Below, in pieces: positions 45,083 to 56,253 of a DNA stretch of 64,000 nt. Source of the stretch: Zygaena filipendulae. Taxonomy: Eukaryota; Arthropoda; Insecta; Lepidoptera; Zygaenidae. A program made the position numbers and the translations under genes. The stretch lies in the NCBI GenBank assembly GCA_907165275.2, contig OU015661.1, forward strand, positions 441,501-505,500, read 5' to 3'. Every line of letters begins with the position of its first letter. Positions within the stretch are counted from its first letter, which is position 1. Below the pieces are notes generated by a model, which was not told the DNA's origin, made no database searches, and saw only the letters and a program-made list of their open reading frames with translations.

Positions 45083-45649
45083 AATAGTACATTGTTATCC
45101 TAGGGGTGAATAAGTCTTTCTCCCGAGGATAACACTGTGCTTTTCATTACGAATGCAAGGAAAGTCAAAATAAAAATAGGAATTAGCTAAAGAAAAAATG
45201 AGTGAAGATCGGATACAGAGAGAAGGTAATCACTATCGGATAGTCGCTTGACACTTTCCCACCTATTTCTTTTTCTTTGGCCGGCTAGCTATTCAGCCAG
45301 TATTTTTTATTTACATTGTGGCGACCTAAAAAAAATATTTTCTTTAATTATTAAGTATTAATTAAAGAAAATAAAAAAATATAAATAGGAATTAGCTTAA
45401 GAAAAAGTGAGTGAATTTTATTTTAATTAATACCTACTTAAACTTTACGTTATTTCAATTTTACATCGCGCTGGCTGTATAGAAAGTTGAAACATGGTTC
45501 AATAGAAATGTGAAAATAGACCTAGTTTTTTTTTTAATAATTTGACAGTTGTCAGTTGAAAGCGATTCTCCCTAGGGCTGAAAAGGGTTACTTTCAACCC
45601 GCTTCTCAGGCAACTTCAGACCTACTTTCCGAGTATGAGTAATGAAAAA
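45083..45649 (+). mobile_element. Inverted-repeat element family M4, copy 2
   Basis: Same ends as 15665-16119. It lacks the GGCGCC-rich segment but has an extra block of about 190 bp (CTTTGGCCGGCTAGCTATTC, ATTTACATTGTGGCGACC) flanked by near-copies of AATAGGAATTAGCTAAAGAA. Shares that block with copy 3. Confidence 0.65.
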
Positions 45650-45879
45650 TTATTTTCCCATTCGAAAATATTGTTACTGTCATGTACCTATAATATTATT
45701 TTGTCAAAGCAATAAAAATGCTAAACATAAAGCTTGCCCGTAATACATAATTCCTATATTCCAAGGCAGAAGTCATTTAGTTTGAAAACCCCAAGTAGAT
45801 TTTTTATGTAGTACATATTTTATTTATCTCTTATGTATGTATCAGGGGATAATATACTAGACTGGAAAACACATTCGGT
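45650..45879. other. No gene recognised
   Basis: Short AT-rich spacer between the M4 element and the LINE remnant. Confidence 0.3.
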
Positions 45880-46170
45880 AATCAATTAGGGAGCTCTGGT
45901 AGAAATGGTTTCCTGGAAGATCGATCAGAAATGAATAGATCCGCACGGGGACCAAAATAATTGACATAGCTCAAAGAATGAGACGATCGTTGAGGTAGAA
46001 AAAGCTCTCAACGGCAGACGTGGTGTGGGCAGCTGCCACGAGATGAAACAATGAGCTATTGAAGATCGGTTGGATGAGGATGGCGCAGGACTCGTCGTCG
46101 AGGAGACCCTTTGGGGAAATGCATGCATGTGGACGTATCGGTTTTTGTGATGATGATAATAAAAATTGCC
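45880..46170 (+). pseudogene. Decayed 3-prime end of a LINE (RTE-like) with TGATGA tail
   Basis: Read with stops, the plus strand gives IAQRMRRSL, then GWMRMAQD, and downstream a CDDDN-like end, followed by TGATGATGATAATAA. This resembles the end of a LINE ORF that closes with a tryptophan/alanine/aspartate-rich stretch and a TGATGA tail. Several stops show it is dead. The long antisense frame over it is an artefact. Confidence 0.45.
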
Positions 46171-47126
46171 TACAGCTACAGTCAGGGAAACAATGAGCAG
46201 CGGTCGGCTCGCAGACGTTCTTCGTTTATTTCGGTCCCGGCACCGGAGGCCACGTGCGTCACCACCCGCCGCCGTGACGAGAACAAACAGCGTTACTGTC
46301 GGTACTATACCTACATAACGCAACATGATCAGATATGGCGACAGCTGACGGACTGTGGATTGAAACGACCTGGAAAGCGATTCCAAGAGGCTCCATACGT
46401 AAGGGAGATGATTCAAAGTTACGAGATACGGTGAAGGGGTCAGTGGCCCCGGCCTGGTCGCGGATCGCACGCCGCCGCTGCGTCTGCGCCGGCCTGGAGC
46501 GCTGCGGGCTGCGCGCCCGCAGGACTGGTTCCCGTCGCATAACGGCGAAACTCACACCGAGCTAGAGTGGTCAGTGGTTCAGCCCTTGCCGGTGATGGGT
46601 GATGTAGATAATAAATGGAAACGAATTTCAAAAACCACACAAGCTTTATCGATCGGATATAAAACAAATATTATTTACTAAACGTAAACACGTACGATTA
46701 TATCGAGCTACAAGTAGGTAGGTAATAATTGCTCATGAATTTATCATCGCTAGAAATAATCATACTGTTTTGCTTTGCGTACAGTAAAAGAGATAATATC
46801 GCCAGCTCGGGAACAAAGATCGAAACAATAATTATTAAGATGTTAAAACAATAACAATTAATCAAAATTATAATTAAGTATGAACATCATACCTACATAA
46901 TTATGCGACCAGTTCAGTCCGACTCGTTGATGGATGTGTAATTACATCATCAACAAAAAAACCATTGCATAATTTACTATTATAACTCGCTAAAATGTTT
47001 GTATAATAATAATATTAAATAAAACATATTATGTTATAACACAAATATACGTTTCAGTACATTCAGTAGTATTACATTATCTGCCCTTGATACAAAAATA
47101 TAACTAAGAGATTTTTTCAAAGATGA
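46171..47126. other. No gene recognised; CpG-rich block at 46435-46560
   Basis: The CpG-rich block is open in several frames on both strands and has no recognisable protein. The rest is very AT-rich. Confidence 0.35.
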
Positions 47127-47451
47127 AATAGGCTATTTGACTAATTTTTCTTTTTTAGTCCGTCTTGTAGATTAATATAAAATGTTGGACACGTATTTTT
47201 TCTTTTTTTTTACGTAATTAAAAATAACGCCGATATATTGTGTTGAAATTTCGCGTGACGTCACTAACCAGTGCAGTTTGTATGGCGGCTTGTAGTGGTA
47301 AGTGACGTCACGAGCCCCCACCCCACTTTAATGCGCTTTATTTTTGTGTATTTTCATTTATTTGAAAAATGAAAAATACGTGTCTGATGTTTTGAATTTT
47401 CTGACGGACTAATTAGAATTTTGATTTTCAAAAGTTGTCAAAATCCCTATT
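47127..47451. mobile_element. MITE family M2, copy with two perfect GTGACGTCAC palindromes
   Basis: Ends AATAGGCTATTTGAC and GTCAAAATCCCTATT are imperfectly inverted. TTTTTTAGTCCGTC and GACGGACTAATTAGAATTTT sit just inside. GTGACGTCAC occurs at 47255-47264 and 47302-47311. Confidence 0.7.
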
Positions 47452-48600
47452 AAGAATAGAAGAAACCACGAAAAATCGTTGTCTCTGGTCTTTTGCATAA
47501 ACATCACCTACCTACATCTAGATGTCGCCACAGAGTCTGGAGACTTTTCTATGACAGCAAGTTTGTTTATCGATGTCGAATGAAACAAGAACAGTGTAAA
47601 CAACGTAATTATTAATTACCAATTTAATGTGATTTGCGATGTTTTGTGTGATTTACGCAAAAAAGGTCACACCGAGTCCTGTGATCCTAAACAATCCTCA
47701 AATTACACAATACAAAGAGATATTAATATAAGACCTAAATGGTTTATACAAGCAAAAGCAGAGAAGGAAAGTCTGTCCATACAAATTTGAATAAGAACGT
47801 AAACAAACATCGGAAGAATCACAGACGAACAAATTAGAATAATGAAGATCACAACTTTCAAAAAGTAAACAACACGATACACATCAATATCGATAATATT
47901 ACTTCGACAGCGCAATAGACATAGACAATACGTAGCGTGTTCTAAAAACACTGGCAATTAACCATGATCATGCAAAAAAAACCTTATTGTTGGAATCAAT
48001 TAACAAGCAGTGACGATAGACACCACAATGCACATAATAATATTCGACGGTATCGAACGAATATGATAAGGGAACGACGCGGATATCGCACGCGCACACA
48101 CGCAGCGCGCACTGTGTGCTCACACCACAACGGGCACACACACGACGATAAGCGACCAAAATAGCAACAGCGATAGCGCAAACACACCAACACACACCCA
48201 CACGCTGTACGTGAAGTGTAATAACAAACGTACACATAGACACCGCGCTATGAATAAAACACAAATTGAAATGGAATAGTACCTACGTGTCATCTATGTA
48301 GCGGAGTTAACGAACCACTTGCACTGGACCAATTTCACGTACCTATTCAATGAGGCTAATGAAACATTGTATACAGACGTTATAGTGAAAACACAACATG
48401 ACCTAGCTTGGATATTGGACACATAAATTCATAATGTAAATTCGCCAACTAAGTCAGCTTAATATTCAAATGGATGCGCTAGATCAGTCTGACCAAACCG
48501 GTACCTATTCCGTCTAGTAATATACGTATTTTAATAGGTTTTCATCTACGCACTCGGTTACATTTGGATCAATGACGTGGGAATGTCAAAGGATTGCGGA
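47452..48600. other. No gene recognised; probable intron if the minus-strand gene is real
   Basis: Contains a CA-rich segment (48095-48215). Frames on both strands there reflect simple sequence. Confidence 0.35.
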
Positions 48601-48605
48601 CTTAC

Positions 48606-48695
48606 CTAAATTTATGACATACATAGCCTGGGAGCGCTCGATGGCCTGGGCGTGCTCCACGGGCTGGTAGAGTCTACCGGAATCCACTTTAAACA
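48606..48695 (-). CDS. Internal coding exon of a candidate host gene, protein unknown
   Basis: On the minus strand TTCCATTAACAG precedes the segment and a TTTAG|GTAAGT donor follows it. The 90 bp are open in the frame that begins with the last two bases of a codon, encode FKVDSGRLYQPVEHAQAI then ERSQAMYVINL, and end after one base of the next codon. Codon third positions are GC-rich (CTC TAC CAG CCC GTG GAG CAC GCC), unlike the surrounding DNA, which suggests selected coding sequence. The exon at 53753-53777, upstream on this strand, ends in the matching phase. I do not recognise the protein. The alternative is a GC-rich 5-prime untranslated exon with ATG inside QAM. Confidence 0.48.
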
Positions 48696-48699
48696 CTGT

Positions 48700-48965
48700 T
48701 AATGGAACTGACCACAAATAGGATCCACTGCGCTGAACGCGAGCATCTTATTTGAGCACTAGCACTAGCACTGCCGTAGAACGGCGCGACACTGTACTGG
48801 TGTGACACAGGACGATACGTCAGACGCGTACGGATCTCAGTCGGACACTGAGACCTGAGTGCGCGGCGATAGGCGCGGGCCGGCCGCGGCAGCAGGGGTG
48901 GGGGGAACCGAGCGGCGGCGCGGGCGCCGATGCCTCGTTCATTAACTGAGAGCCCTGCCACGACC
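48700..48965. other. CpG-rich block next to the minus-strand exon
   Basis: Highly CpG-rich (GGCGGCGCGGGCGCCGATGC, GGCCGGCCGCGGCAGC) and directly upstream, on minus, of the 48606-48695 exon. It could be an alternative promoter or an extended 5-prime exon. TCAGT-type initiator motifs occur on the minus strand (for example GTCTCAGTGTCC). Confidence 0.35.
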
Positions 48966-50657
48966 AGCGCGAGCGTTACCAGCGTAGTGGAGCCGCTCAG
49001 CGCTGATGACGCACAAGCAACACGTTTTGTTTTAAACCAAACAAAACTTGGCATTGGTCTTGCAAAGATCGTCAATGCGCCTACACAACACTCCGCGAAA
49101 TGCAACTTCTTAGAATTAGCCAAACTGCGTAAAATGGTGAAACATTACACGAATAATAACGATGGGAATGATCGAAATATTAGAATCATAGACAAACAAC
49201 CTTTAGGAAAATACATTAAAGATAATAATCTCAGACTAGTGCAAGTAATAGCTAGAGTTACAAAAAAGAAAATAATGACTATTAAGTCGTATAAGATGGA
49301 TAGAGTAAGATAACGATGACGATGGCAAATTGTTCATAAAATATCGTATAAGAGACACCGAAGATCTGCTGAGGCACTTCGTTTTCGTTCAAGATTCGAT
49401 CATTCGCGATGTTAAGTCACACACGGCTGTTAATTCAATTCTTTTTTTTATGTCATTCTTGCTTCCGCTTGATGAAACGTATCTAAACTCATTTATGATG
49501 TCCTGAATATTAACTCGTCAACGGTCGGCTGTAACTCATTCAGCACTGAATCATCCACATAGATTAATTTACCTCATCACGTAATAAGATTGTATGTGTG
49601 CAGTCGCAGAATTCAAATTGTAATAATACACGGCATGAATGCAAACACAGCAGTACTAGCAGTAGTACAGAACGAAGGCGTAGCAAACAAAACAAGAGGG
49701 AGGATAAACGACCGGAAGAGACGTTGCGTCAATGTGGTCAATGGTCACCTTAATATTTGGGACGCGTCGCACACGCACCGCGTTGACGTCTCCACTACTC
49801 CAGAACACCAGAATTAACAACACCGTGCGTCATCCACCGTGCAAGTAGGCACTAGAGTCTAGAACTTTGTGGTATCCATATTATATACTAGCAGCTTTAA
49901 TAATACTGTGTGAATAGAGACTTAATATATTTTATTACACTATCGCATTGGTTTTAATTGTAAAGACAGTTGTAAAGAGGTTTTTAAATAAATAAATAAA
50001 TGATACAACGACATCGACGATATACATATGTATAATAAAAAGTAACAGATTCTGTTACTTAAATTCAAGTTCTAATACCAGTTTTTTGCATGCAAATTCA
50101 ACGTAATCGCAAATATAATCAGGCATATAACCTCTTGGCTCGATTAAACTCGTGAATTGCGAAACCTTTTAGCTTGGATGATCCTAATTTGCTTACAAGT
50201 AGAAGTCTATAGCACAAGATAAAAAACTAGACACAGCGACAACTTCGTCGAGGCTAGGCGAAACATTTAGCGTCGAAAAAATATCGAATTATTATTGTTA
50301 CTTCAGAACGTCAGAAGTCAGAGTGTTAGTACTTATAAAAACCGATAGTCAAAAAGTTACAGTAAAGCTATCATACCATTTTTATTACAAGGTTGAATTG
50401 TTTCCAAAGTTCACGTCTACGCGAATATTATGGGGTGATCTCTGGAACTTTTAAACCGTTCTAAAAATTATTTTAGTAATAACAAGCTAGTGCTACTCTT
50501 TCGGGTGAAAGAGTTTCTCCCAAGTTTTTACCCACACAAGACACAAGAGTTTCCGAGATATTTCCGAGGCAGAAAACGCAGAAGAAAGAGATTGATGCTA
50601 TATTCTTTCTTAAAATGTAAGAAGCACCTTGTTTTTTTACAGTACAAGCCACTTTAA
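48966..50657. other. No gene recognised
   Basis: The plus frame 48930-49313 (127 codons) overlaps the CpG block and is lysine/asparagine-rich downstream; no motif was recognised and it is judged to be chance. Otherwise AT-rich spacer. Confidence 0.35.
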
Positions 50658-51384
50658 AGGTCCATTTATATCTAATTGTCTACAGACATTGAGCGTGCCC
50701 GACACGTTCCGTCGCAGACAAAAAAATATTTTCTTCTATTCAGTGCGTATTGGGTTATTGACGTATTCACATCTATCGTAACACGGCCGCGCAGATGCCG
50801 ACAGACGGGCCAGTATTCGCGGAAAGAATATTTTGCCTCGCGGTTCATTTCTGTACATGTCTGTGGCTACACGTCGTGCAGGGTGAATAGAGCATCGGAA
50901 CCGTGGAGTCGTCTTTTGTAAATAAATGGTGTATGTTGGTTTTTTCCCCACATTTTTTTCTTGGCACGTTTTTTTTTTTTTTTTTTTTTTTTTTATGTCA
51001 TAGGGGGCAAACGGGCAAGTGGTACACCTGATGGTAAGTGATTACCGCCGCCCATAGACATCTGCAACACCAGAAGGCATGCAGGTGCGTTGCCGACCTG
51101 GAATGGGGATGGGAACTGGCTTTCAAGTGGGGCTGCCGGAACACACCGTTAGGTGCTTGGCGACAGATTTGCAACTTGAAGGTGGTAGCTAGCCAGCCGG
51201 GCACTAGAGAGCGCCCTACCACCATGCTATGGTTTCCTCACGATGTTTTCCTTCACCGACAGCTCAAGCTCATTGTTAGGATTTGAACCTACACCTTGTG
51301 GCGTTTAATCCGAACGCACTAACCACTGAGCTATCATCGCTACACTCTCAATGTCGCTCAATGTCTGTAGATATAAATGGACCC
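50658..51384. mobile_element. MITE with TIR AGGTCCATTTATATCTA and TAA duplication (family M7), split by a SINE
   Basis: The ends AGGTCCATTTATATCTA and TAGATATAAATGGACCC are inverted, and TAA flanks both sides (50655-50657, 51385-51387). ACAGACATTGAGCG and TCAATGTCTGT extend the inverted ends. A 3-bp TAA duplication suggests the PIF/Harbinger group. A second copy lies at 59982-60380. A SINE (50969-51340) interrupts this one. Confidence 0.75.
50969..51340 (-). mobile_element. tRNA-derived SINE (family C) with poly(A)
   Basis: On minus, the head GCGATGATAGCTCAGTGGTT and GGTTCAAATCC (A- and B-boxes) is tRNA-like. The body contains CGGCAACGCACCTGCATGCC in plus-complement form and GGTGTACCACTTGCCCGTTT. 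A 26-base poly(T) on plus (50969-50994) is the A tail. It lies inside the M7 MITE. Confidence 0.8.
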
Positions 51385-51387
51385 TAA

Positions 51388-51694
51388 CACTTCATTCATT
51401 TCACCTTACGTGTGCTCAGTGGAATGACGATCAGGAGGCAGTAGGCGCGCGACTCTACGACACCAACACATTCTTTTATTCATTATTAACAGGTGGCAAC
51501 TGGTGAAGGCCAGGCATAAGTACGATAAGTTTTATAAAAAGGATGTTGAGTTAGTAATAATAGCATCGCTACCTGTACTAGTAGACGAGTTTTTTTATTA
51601 ATAAACTGACAACTTTGATCAGGTGTTTCATCTTTGTGATCTTTATAATAACATTGTCACTGACCATATGGTGATTCAGTATAATTATTAAAGA
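51388..51694. other. No gene recognised
   Basis: Spacer between the M7 MITE and a Helitron-like element; nothing supported. Confidence 0.35.
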
Positions 51695-52158
51695 CTAGCT
51701 GAGCCCCGCAGTTTCACCCGCGTGAGTTTCGGAATTCCCGCAGGGACTCCAAAGTAGCCTAATTAAATCTTTATAACATCAGCAAATTAGCAGTGAAAGT
51801 CCCGTCAAAATCGGTCCAACCGTTTCGGAAATTCACCCGTGTGAGTATCGGAATTCCCGCAGGAGCTTGTTTTATTCACCTTCTCCTCACAATAACAAAC
51901 AAAACACAAAATAATTAAGCTAAATTATTTCCCAATCCCATCCCAATTCCAGGTCGGCAACGCACCTGCAAGCCTTCTGGTGTTGCAGATGTCTATGGGC
52001 GGCGGTAATCACTTACCATCAGGTGTACCACTTGCCCGTTTGCCCTCTATAACATAAAAAAAAAAAAAAAAAAAAATTTAGCGAAATTGGTCCAGCCGTT
52101 CACGTACGATGCCGCGGCCGTGGCCAAGGAAAATAGGGATTCATTTTTATATAATAGA
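51695..52158 (-). mobile_element. Helitron-like element, same family as 6257-6528, split by a SINE fragment
   Basis: The left side CTAGCTGAGCCCCGCAGTTT, GTGAGTTTCGGAATTCCCGC and GTCCCGTCAAAATCGGTCCA matches 6257-6430. The right side AGCGAAATTGGTCCAGCC to TTTATATAATAGA matches its other end. The SINE piece at 51927-52077 splits it. Confidence 0.7.
51927..52077 (+). mobile_element. tRNA-derived SINE (family C), 3-prime part only
   Basis: GGTCGGCAACGCACCTGCAA, GCAGATGTCTATGGGCGGCG and GGTGTACCACTTGCCCGTTT match the tail half of the 50969 SINE, followed by about 22 A. Imperfect flanking repeats TTAAGCTAAATT and TTTAGCGAAATT fit a target duplication. Confidence 0.75.
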
Positions 52159-52254
52159 TATTTATTATATAAAATATACCTAATGTAGGGAATCTTAATA
52201 CCACAAAAAATACTAAGAACCAAAACAATATTTAGAAATTCTACATGGTAGCTA

Positions 52255-53154
52255 CGTAGGCGGGATGATAAGTAACTAGCCACTGCTATTTAAAAAGTTA
52301 AAATTAAGAAAAAATATAATATGTCATTTTTAAATTCGTATCTCTGGACATAATTATGTGTTCTAAATTTGAATTTGGTGGCGTGAAAAGTTTATTGATT
52401 ATTTGTTATTTGTCATTTCATTAACGTCAACTGTTTTAAAAATGGATAAAATTGAACAAAGAGCGGTGATAAAGTTTCTTCATATGAAGGGCATGAAGGG
52501 GAAAGGGGAAATATCTATGACGAGTTAAATAATGTTTTGGGTGAATGTGCTCTTTCTTATGCTAAAAGTGGGTGGCTGAGTTTAAACGCCGTCGTACATG
52601 TGTCCAAGATGAAGCCCGTCCCGGATGGCCAAAAAACGTCACCGGAAATGGTCATGAAAGTACATGATATGGTTTTAGCAGATCGACGATTGAAGTTATC
52701 TGAAATAGCTGATACTACAGGTATCTTAAAAGAACGGGTACATCATATCCTAAGTGAGTAATTAAATATGAAAAAGTTATCGGTCCGTTGGGTGGCGCGA
52801 TTGCTTACGCACGATCAAAAAAGGATAAAGCAAAAATCAACGAATTGAAGTATGATTTGCTGCCCCACCCACCTTATTCGTCTGATCTAGCGCCATCAGA
52901 CTTCCACTTATTCCCTGAGCTCAAAATTTTTTTGGGTGGAGAGAAATTTGCCACAAATGATGAAGTCATAGCCGCTGTAGAGGAGTATTTTGCAGGCCTC
53001 GAAAGAAATCATTTTATGGAAGGCATTACTGCTTTATATCGATGATGGGATAAGTGCGTAGAGATTCACGGAGACTGTCGAAACATACAATTAATTTTAT
53101 CACGGAAAGTTAGGTGTTTTCTTATTAGGCTAATTACTTATCATCCCGCCCTCG
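52255..53154 (+). pseudogene. mariner element with internally deleted transposase
   Basis: The 27-bp ends CGTAGGCGGGATGATAAGTA and TACTTATCATCCCGCCCTCG are inverted, with TA on both sides. Starting at 52442 the sequence encodes a mariner N-terminus (MDKIEQRAVIKFLHMKGMK), broken by a frameshift near 52500, then a helix-turn-helix-like stretch (LKLSEIADTTGI) and SVRWVARLLTHDQKRI. It then jumps directly to the C-terminal part LLPHPPYSSDLAPSDFHLF (third catalytic Asp) and ends near 53044. The core with the first two catalytic aspartates is missing, so 900 bp remain of a usual length near 1.3 kb. It is non-autonomous. Confidence 0.85.
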
Positions 53155-53180
53155 TATTGCTAAATGGAAACGGGGTTTTT

Positions 53181-53738
53181 AATAGTACATTGTTATCCTA
53201 GGGGTGAAAGTAACTTATTTACTAAATAAGTCTTTCTCCCGAGGGTAACACTGTGCTTTTCATTACGAATGCAAGGAAAGTCAAAATAAAAATAGGAATT
53301 AGCTAAAGAAAAAATGAGTGAAGATCGGATAGTCGCTTGACACTTTCCCACCTATTTCTTTTTCTTTGGCCGGCTAGCTATTCAGCCAGTATTTTTTATT
53401 TACATTGTGGCGACCTAAAAAAAATATTTTCTTTAATTATTAAGTATTAATTAAAGAAAATAAAAAAAATATAAATAGGAATTAGCTTAAGAAAAAGTGA
53501 GTGAATTTTATTTAAATTAATACCTACTTACACTTTACGTTATTTCAATTTTACATCGCGCTGGCTGTATAGAAAGTTGAAACATGGTTCAATAGAAATG
53601 TGAAAATAGACCTAGTTTTTTTTTTAATAATTTGACAGTTGTCAGTTGAAAGCGATTCTCCCTAGGGCTGAAAAGGGTTACTTTCAACCCGCTTCTCAGG
53701 CAACTTCAGACCTACTTTCCGAGTATGAGTAATGAAAA
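53181..53738 (+). mobile_element. Inverted-repeat element family M4, copy 3
   Basis: Same ends and same extra internal block as 45083-45649. It starts 27 bp after the mariner end and stops 15 bp before the donor of the candidate first exon. Confidence 0.65.
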
Positions 53739-53752
53739 GTTGCTTTACTCAC

Positions 53753-53777
53753 CATTAACAAGGTTTTCTTTCGCCAT
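53753..53777 (-). CDS. Candidate first coding exon of a host gene, protein unknown
   Basis: On the minus strand GATTATGGCGAAAG gives a reasonable start context (G at +4). The frame reads MAKENLVN plus one base and then meets a GTGAGT donor (plus ACTCAC at 53747-53752). A possible acceptor AAATAG ends at 53806, so the whole exon may be 53753-53805 with a short untranslated lead. The split-codon phase matches the exon at 48606-48695, about 5 kb downstream on this strand; the joined codon would be GTG. The segment is short, so chance remains possible. Confidence 0.38.
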
Positions 53778-53805
53778 AATCGGTTCTTGGAGAGAGTTAT
53801 TAAGG

Positions 53806-54628
53806 CTATTTGAAAATTGTCACATCCAACGTTGCCAGTTGGAGTGGAGGATATAATTTTTGTGAAGCATCTCTATACACTGGACGAGTTTTTTGCAACA
53901 AAAATATAAGCTAACACAATGATTGTTACAAAATTTAGATCGTTATTGAGAAATAGGCAAATAAATATAATCTCTGATCTATTGGTATAGGTACACTATA
54001 AGGTTCACTAACAATATCTAAATTGTAGGCACAATATCTCTGTAGCACCTGCAATGTAGGTAGGTACACTAGGTCGCAATAAACATTTGATTTGATCTCT
54101 CACAAGTTACGACCTTACCACCCGAGCTTAGAGCAAGTAGCTCCAACAAGCGCGACACAAATATCTGCCCACCGGGATTGTCTTACGCGCGACGTGCGCG
54201 GCTGACTCATCTGATTCACATTTAACTGTTAGCTCAGCACGCGTAACCACTTCTACGTGACACATCGCGACCTCGGCTTTGACTTGCCAAAACACAGTTT
54301 ATTTTCTTCCTAATGTCTTCGTTTTGAGTCAAATCTCGTCGGTATACACGTTACATTTGTGTGGAGCATTAACAAATTATATTTTATTCTTTCAAATCTT
54401 TTGTATTTATTGAAACTAGTAACATAACACGGTGAGGCGGCCTCCCGCACCTTTATTGTTTATTTTTAAAATTTGCTGTATTTTAATTCCAAGCGTTTTT
54501 TTGCGCTACTAACCCTGCAGTCTGTACTTTGTTCATAAACACTTTGTTTTGTAGAACTTATTGTCATCTGCACCGTTGTCTTGAATTCGGTCCGCATACG
54601 ACTACTGCAGCTAATGTTTGCTAACACA
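53806..54628. other. No gene recognised
   Basis: Would be intron or 5-prime flank of the candidate minus-strand gene. No repeat or exon supported. Confidence 0.35.
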
Positions 54629-54765
54629 GTCCAGTCTGGGCGTGTTTATATACCTATAGTATCGTATATATGTAATTATATGTAGTATATACCACGTTTG
54701 CTTGGTTTCCACGACTCGAGCTTATAGCTTAGAGTGGGATCAAGTGGATATGTGTGTTGTGAAAT
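54629..54765 (+). mobile_element. tRNA-derived SINE (family A), 3-prime part
   Basis: CCAGTCTGGGCGTGTTTATA, ATACCACGTTTGCTTGGTTT and AGTGGGATCAAGTGGATATG match the body of the 19880 SINE; the tRNA-like head is missing. Confidence 0.7.
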
Positions 54766-56035
54766 TATAAAGACGAAATGTTTGTATAACTTGAATTTGT
54801 CAAACTATTATTATTGAACCGATTCTAAAAATTGTAGAAACAGAAAGAAGAAAGTCCGGTATCCCTGCGCAGCATACATAGGATACTTTTTTTCACGGAA
54901 CAAAGTGTGCCCGGGGGACTCTTGCTATTCAGGCGGGCTGGATCGCGGGGGTGTGTACCTATATTTGTTACAGTTACTACCAGTTTGTAGATAGAACGCG
55001 TTTTCTTGCTAGTTTTAACTAAAGCTCGGAGTGACAACTACTTTTATCTGAAAATTAAAAACGCGTACTATCTAAAAACTGGTTTTAACTGTAACATAGT
55101 TAGGGGTGATTTAGTTCTCGGTTAAGGAGGTAGAGAAGTACTTTTCATACAGATCTGTGAGTTATCCGAAACATATGGGGGTGAAAACAGCTACCTTAAG
55201 TAAATAAACACAAAAGGCAGACTACGAGCCAGACGACCGAAGGTTCCGGTTTCGATTGCGCGAAAAATGTTACTGTTTCTCGATAATACGAGTAGCTACG
55301 GAGCGGTGGCGGCTCGAATCTTCATCATCGCGATATATTTAGAAATGTGAAGGTACATATGACTGTGACGGCAAGTGTCCTAGCGGAGCGGCGCCGCGCT
55401 ATGACTCCACAGCACCTTACTCACGGCCCGACGGACGGACGCCGCCGTCGACTGTCGGCCGTCGGCCGTAACATAAACAATAACGTCCCGACACCGGCGC
55501 CTGAGAATTACACCTTTGAAATATTACAGCCAAGGCGACATGAACTTAGTCACATTTACGATAACATAGGTTGTCTGTTATGTTCAAGGCAAGCGAGGAG
55601 GCGGATGAGGCGAATTATAACAACGCCAGTCACCAACCAACCAAACAGTCAGCGTCGATGTGCTCGTTGTGTGTTAGTAGTCAATGAACATGACCAGCTG
55701 CAAAAGCAGTACTCTCATTGAAATGAGCGCTGGTTTAGATGATTGATGATGATTTTTAGGAACATTCAAAATACATAATACATAATTTAATGTCCATTGC
55801 AAATTAAAAATTAGCATGTTAAGCTACTTTAGAGTTCCAAAGAAATATTTTATTGCTAGTAAAAATGCTTGTTACTCGCATTCTATAGCTGGTCTTACTT
55901 AACAGTGGGAATGGAACCCGGGTGCTCTACCTTGCAAGCGCGGAGAGGTGTGGTGCTACTGTTGAGGGGTGAGTCGGTGACCTACTTGCGCCAATCAAAT
56001 CACCAGGTTTGTATCATTTGTATCAAATCTTTTTA
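54766..56035. other. No gene recognised; CpG-rich block at 55380-55500
   Basis: The CpG-rich block ends on minus at a GCC|GTGAGT site and might be a non-coding first exon or promoter of the minus-strand gene; this is speculation. A B-box-like minus-strand GGGTTCCATTCCC at about 55911 may be a SINE scrap. Confidence 0.35.
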
Positions 56036-56043
56036 AATAAATG

Positions 56044-56253
56044 CTCAGACCAAATAAAAACTAAAGACAGAACGCGTAGAACAAACAAGTGAAGCCAAAA
56101 AAAGACACCACGCCGTGCACGTACACAGAAACACGCACACACTTACGAGAAAAAGACACCATAGGTACCTACCTGGGAATCACCAAATGCATACGCAACC
56201 GGCTTCACTTCGTTGTTCGAGATGTTCCGTCTTTAGTTTTTAATTGGTCTGAG
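56044..56253. mobile_element. MITE with TIR CTCAGACCAAATAAAAACTA and 8-bp duplication (family M6, hAT-like)
   Basis: The ends CTCAGACCAAATAAAAACTA and TAGTTTTTAATTGGTCTGAG are inverted over about 50 bp. AATAAATG flanks both sides (56036-56043 and 56254-56261), an 8-bp duplication typical of hAT transposons. It is 210 bp and non-coding. Confidence 0.85.

Noticed and set aside
45925..46470. 181-codon minus-strand open frame
   Set aside because: It is antisense to a decayed LINE end and a CpG-rich block; the composition explains the open frame.
48930..49313. 127-codon plus-strand open frame
   Set aside because: It overlaps an open frame on the other strand in CpG-rich DNA, becomes lysine/asparagine-rich, and has no motif or splice sites.
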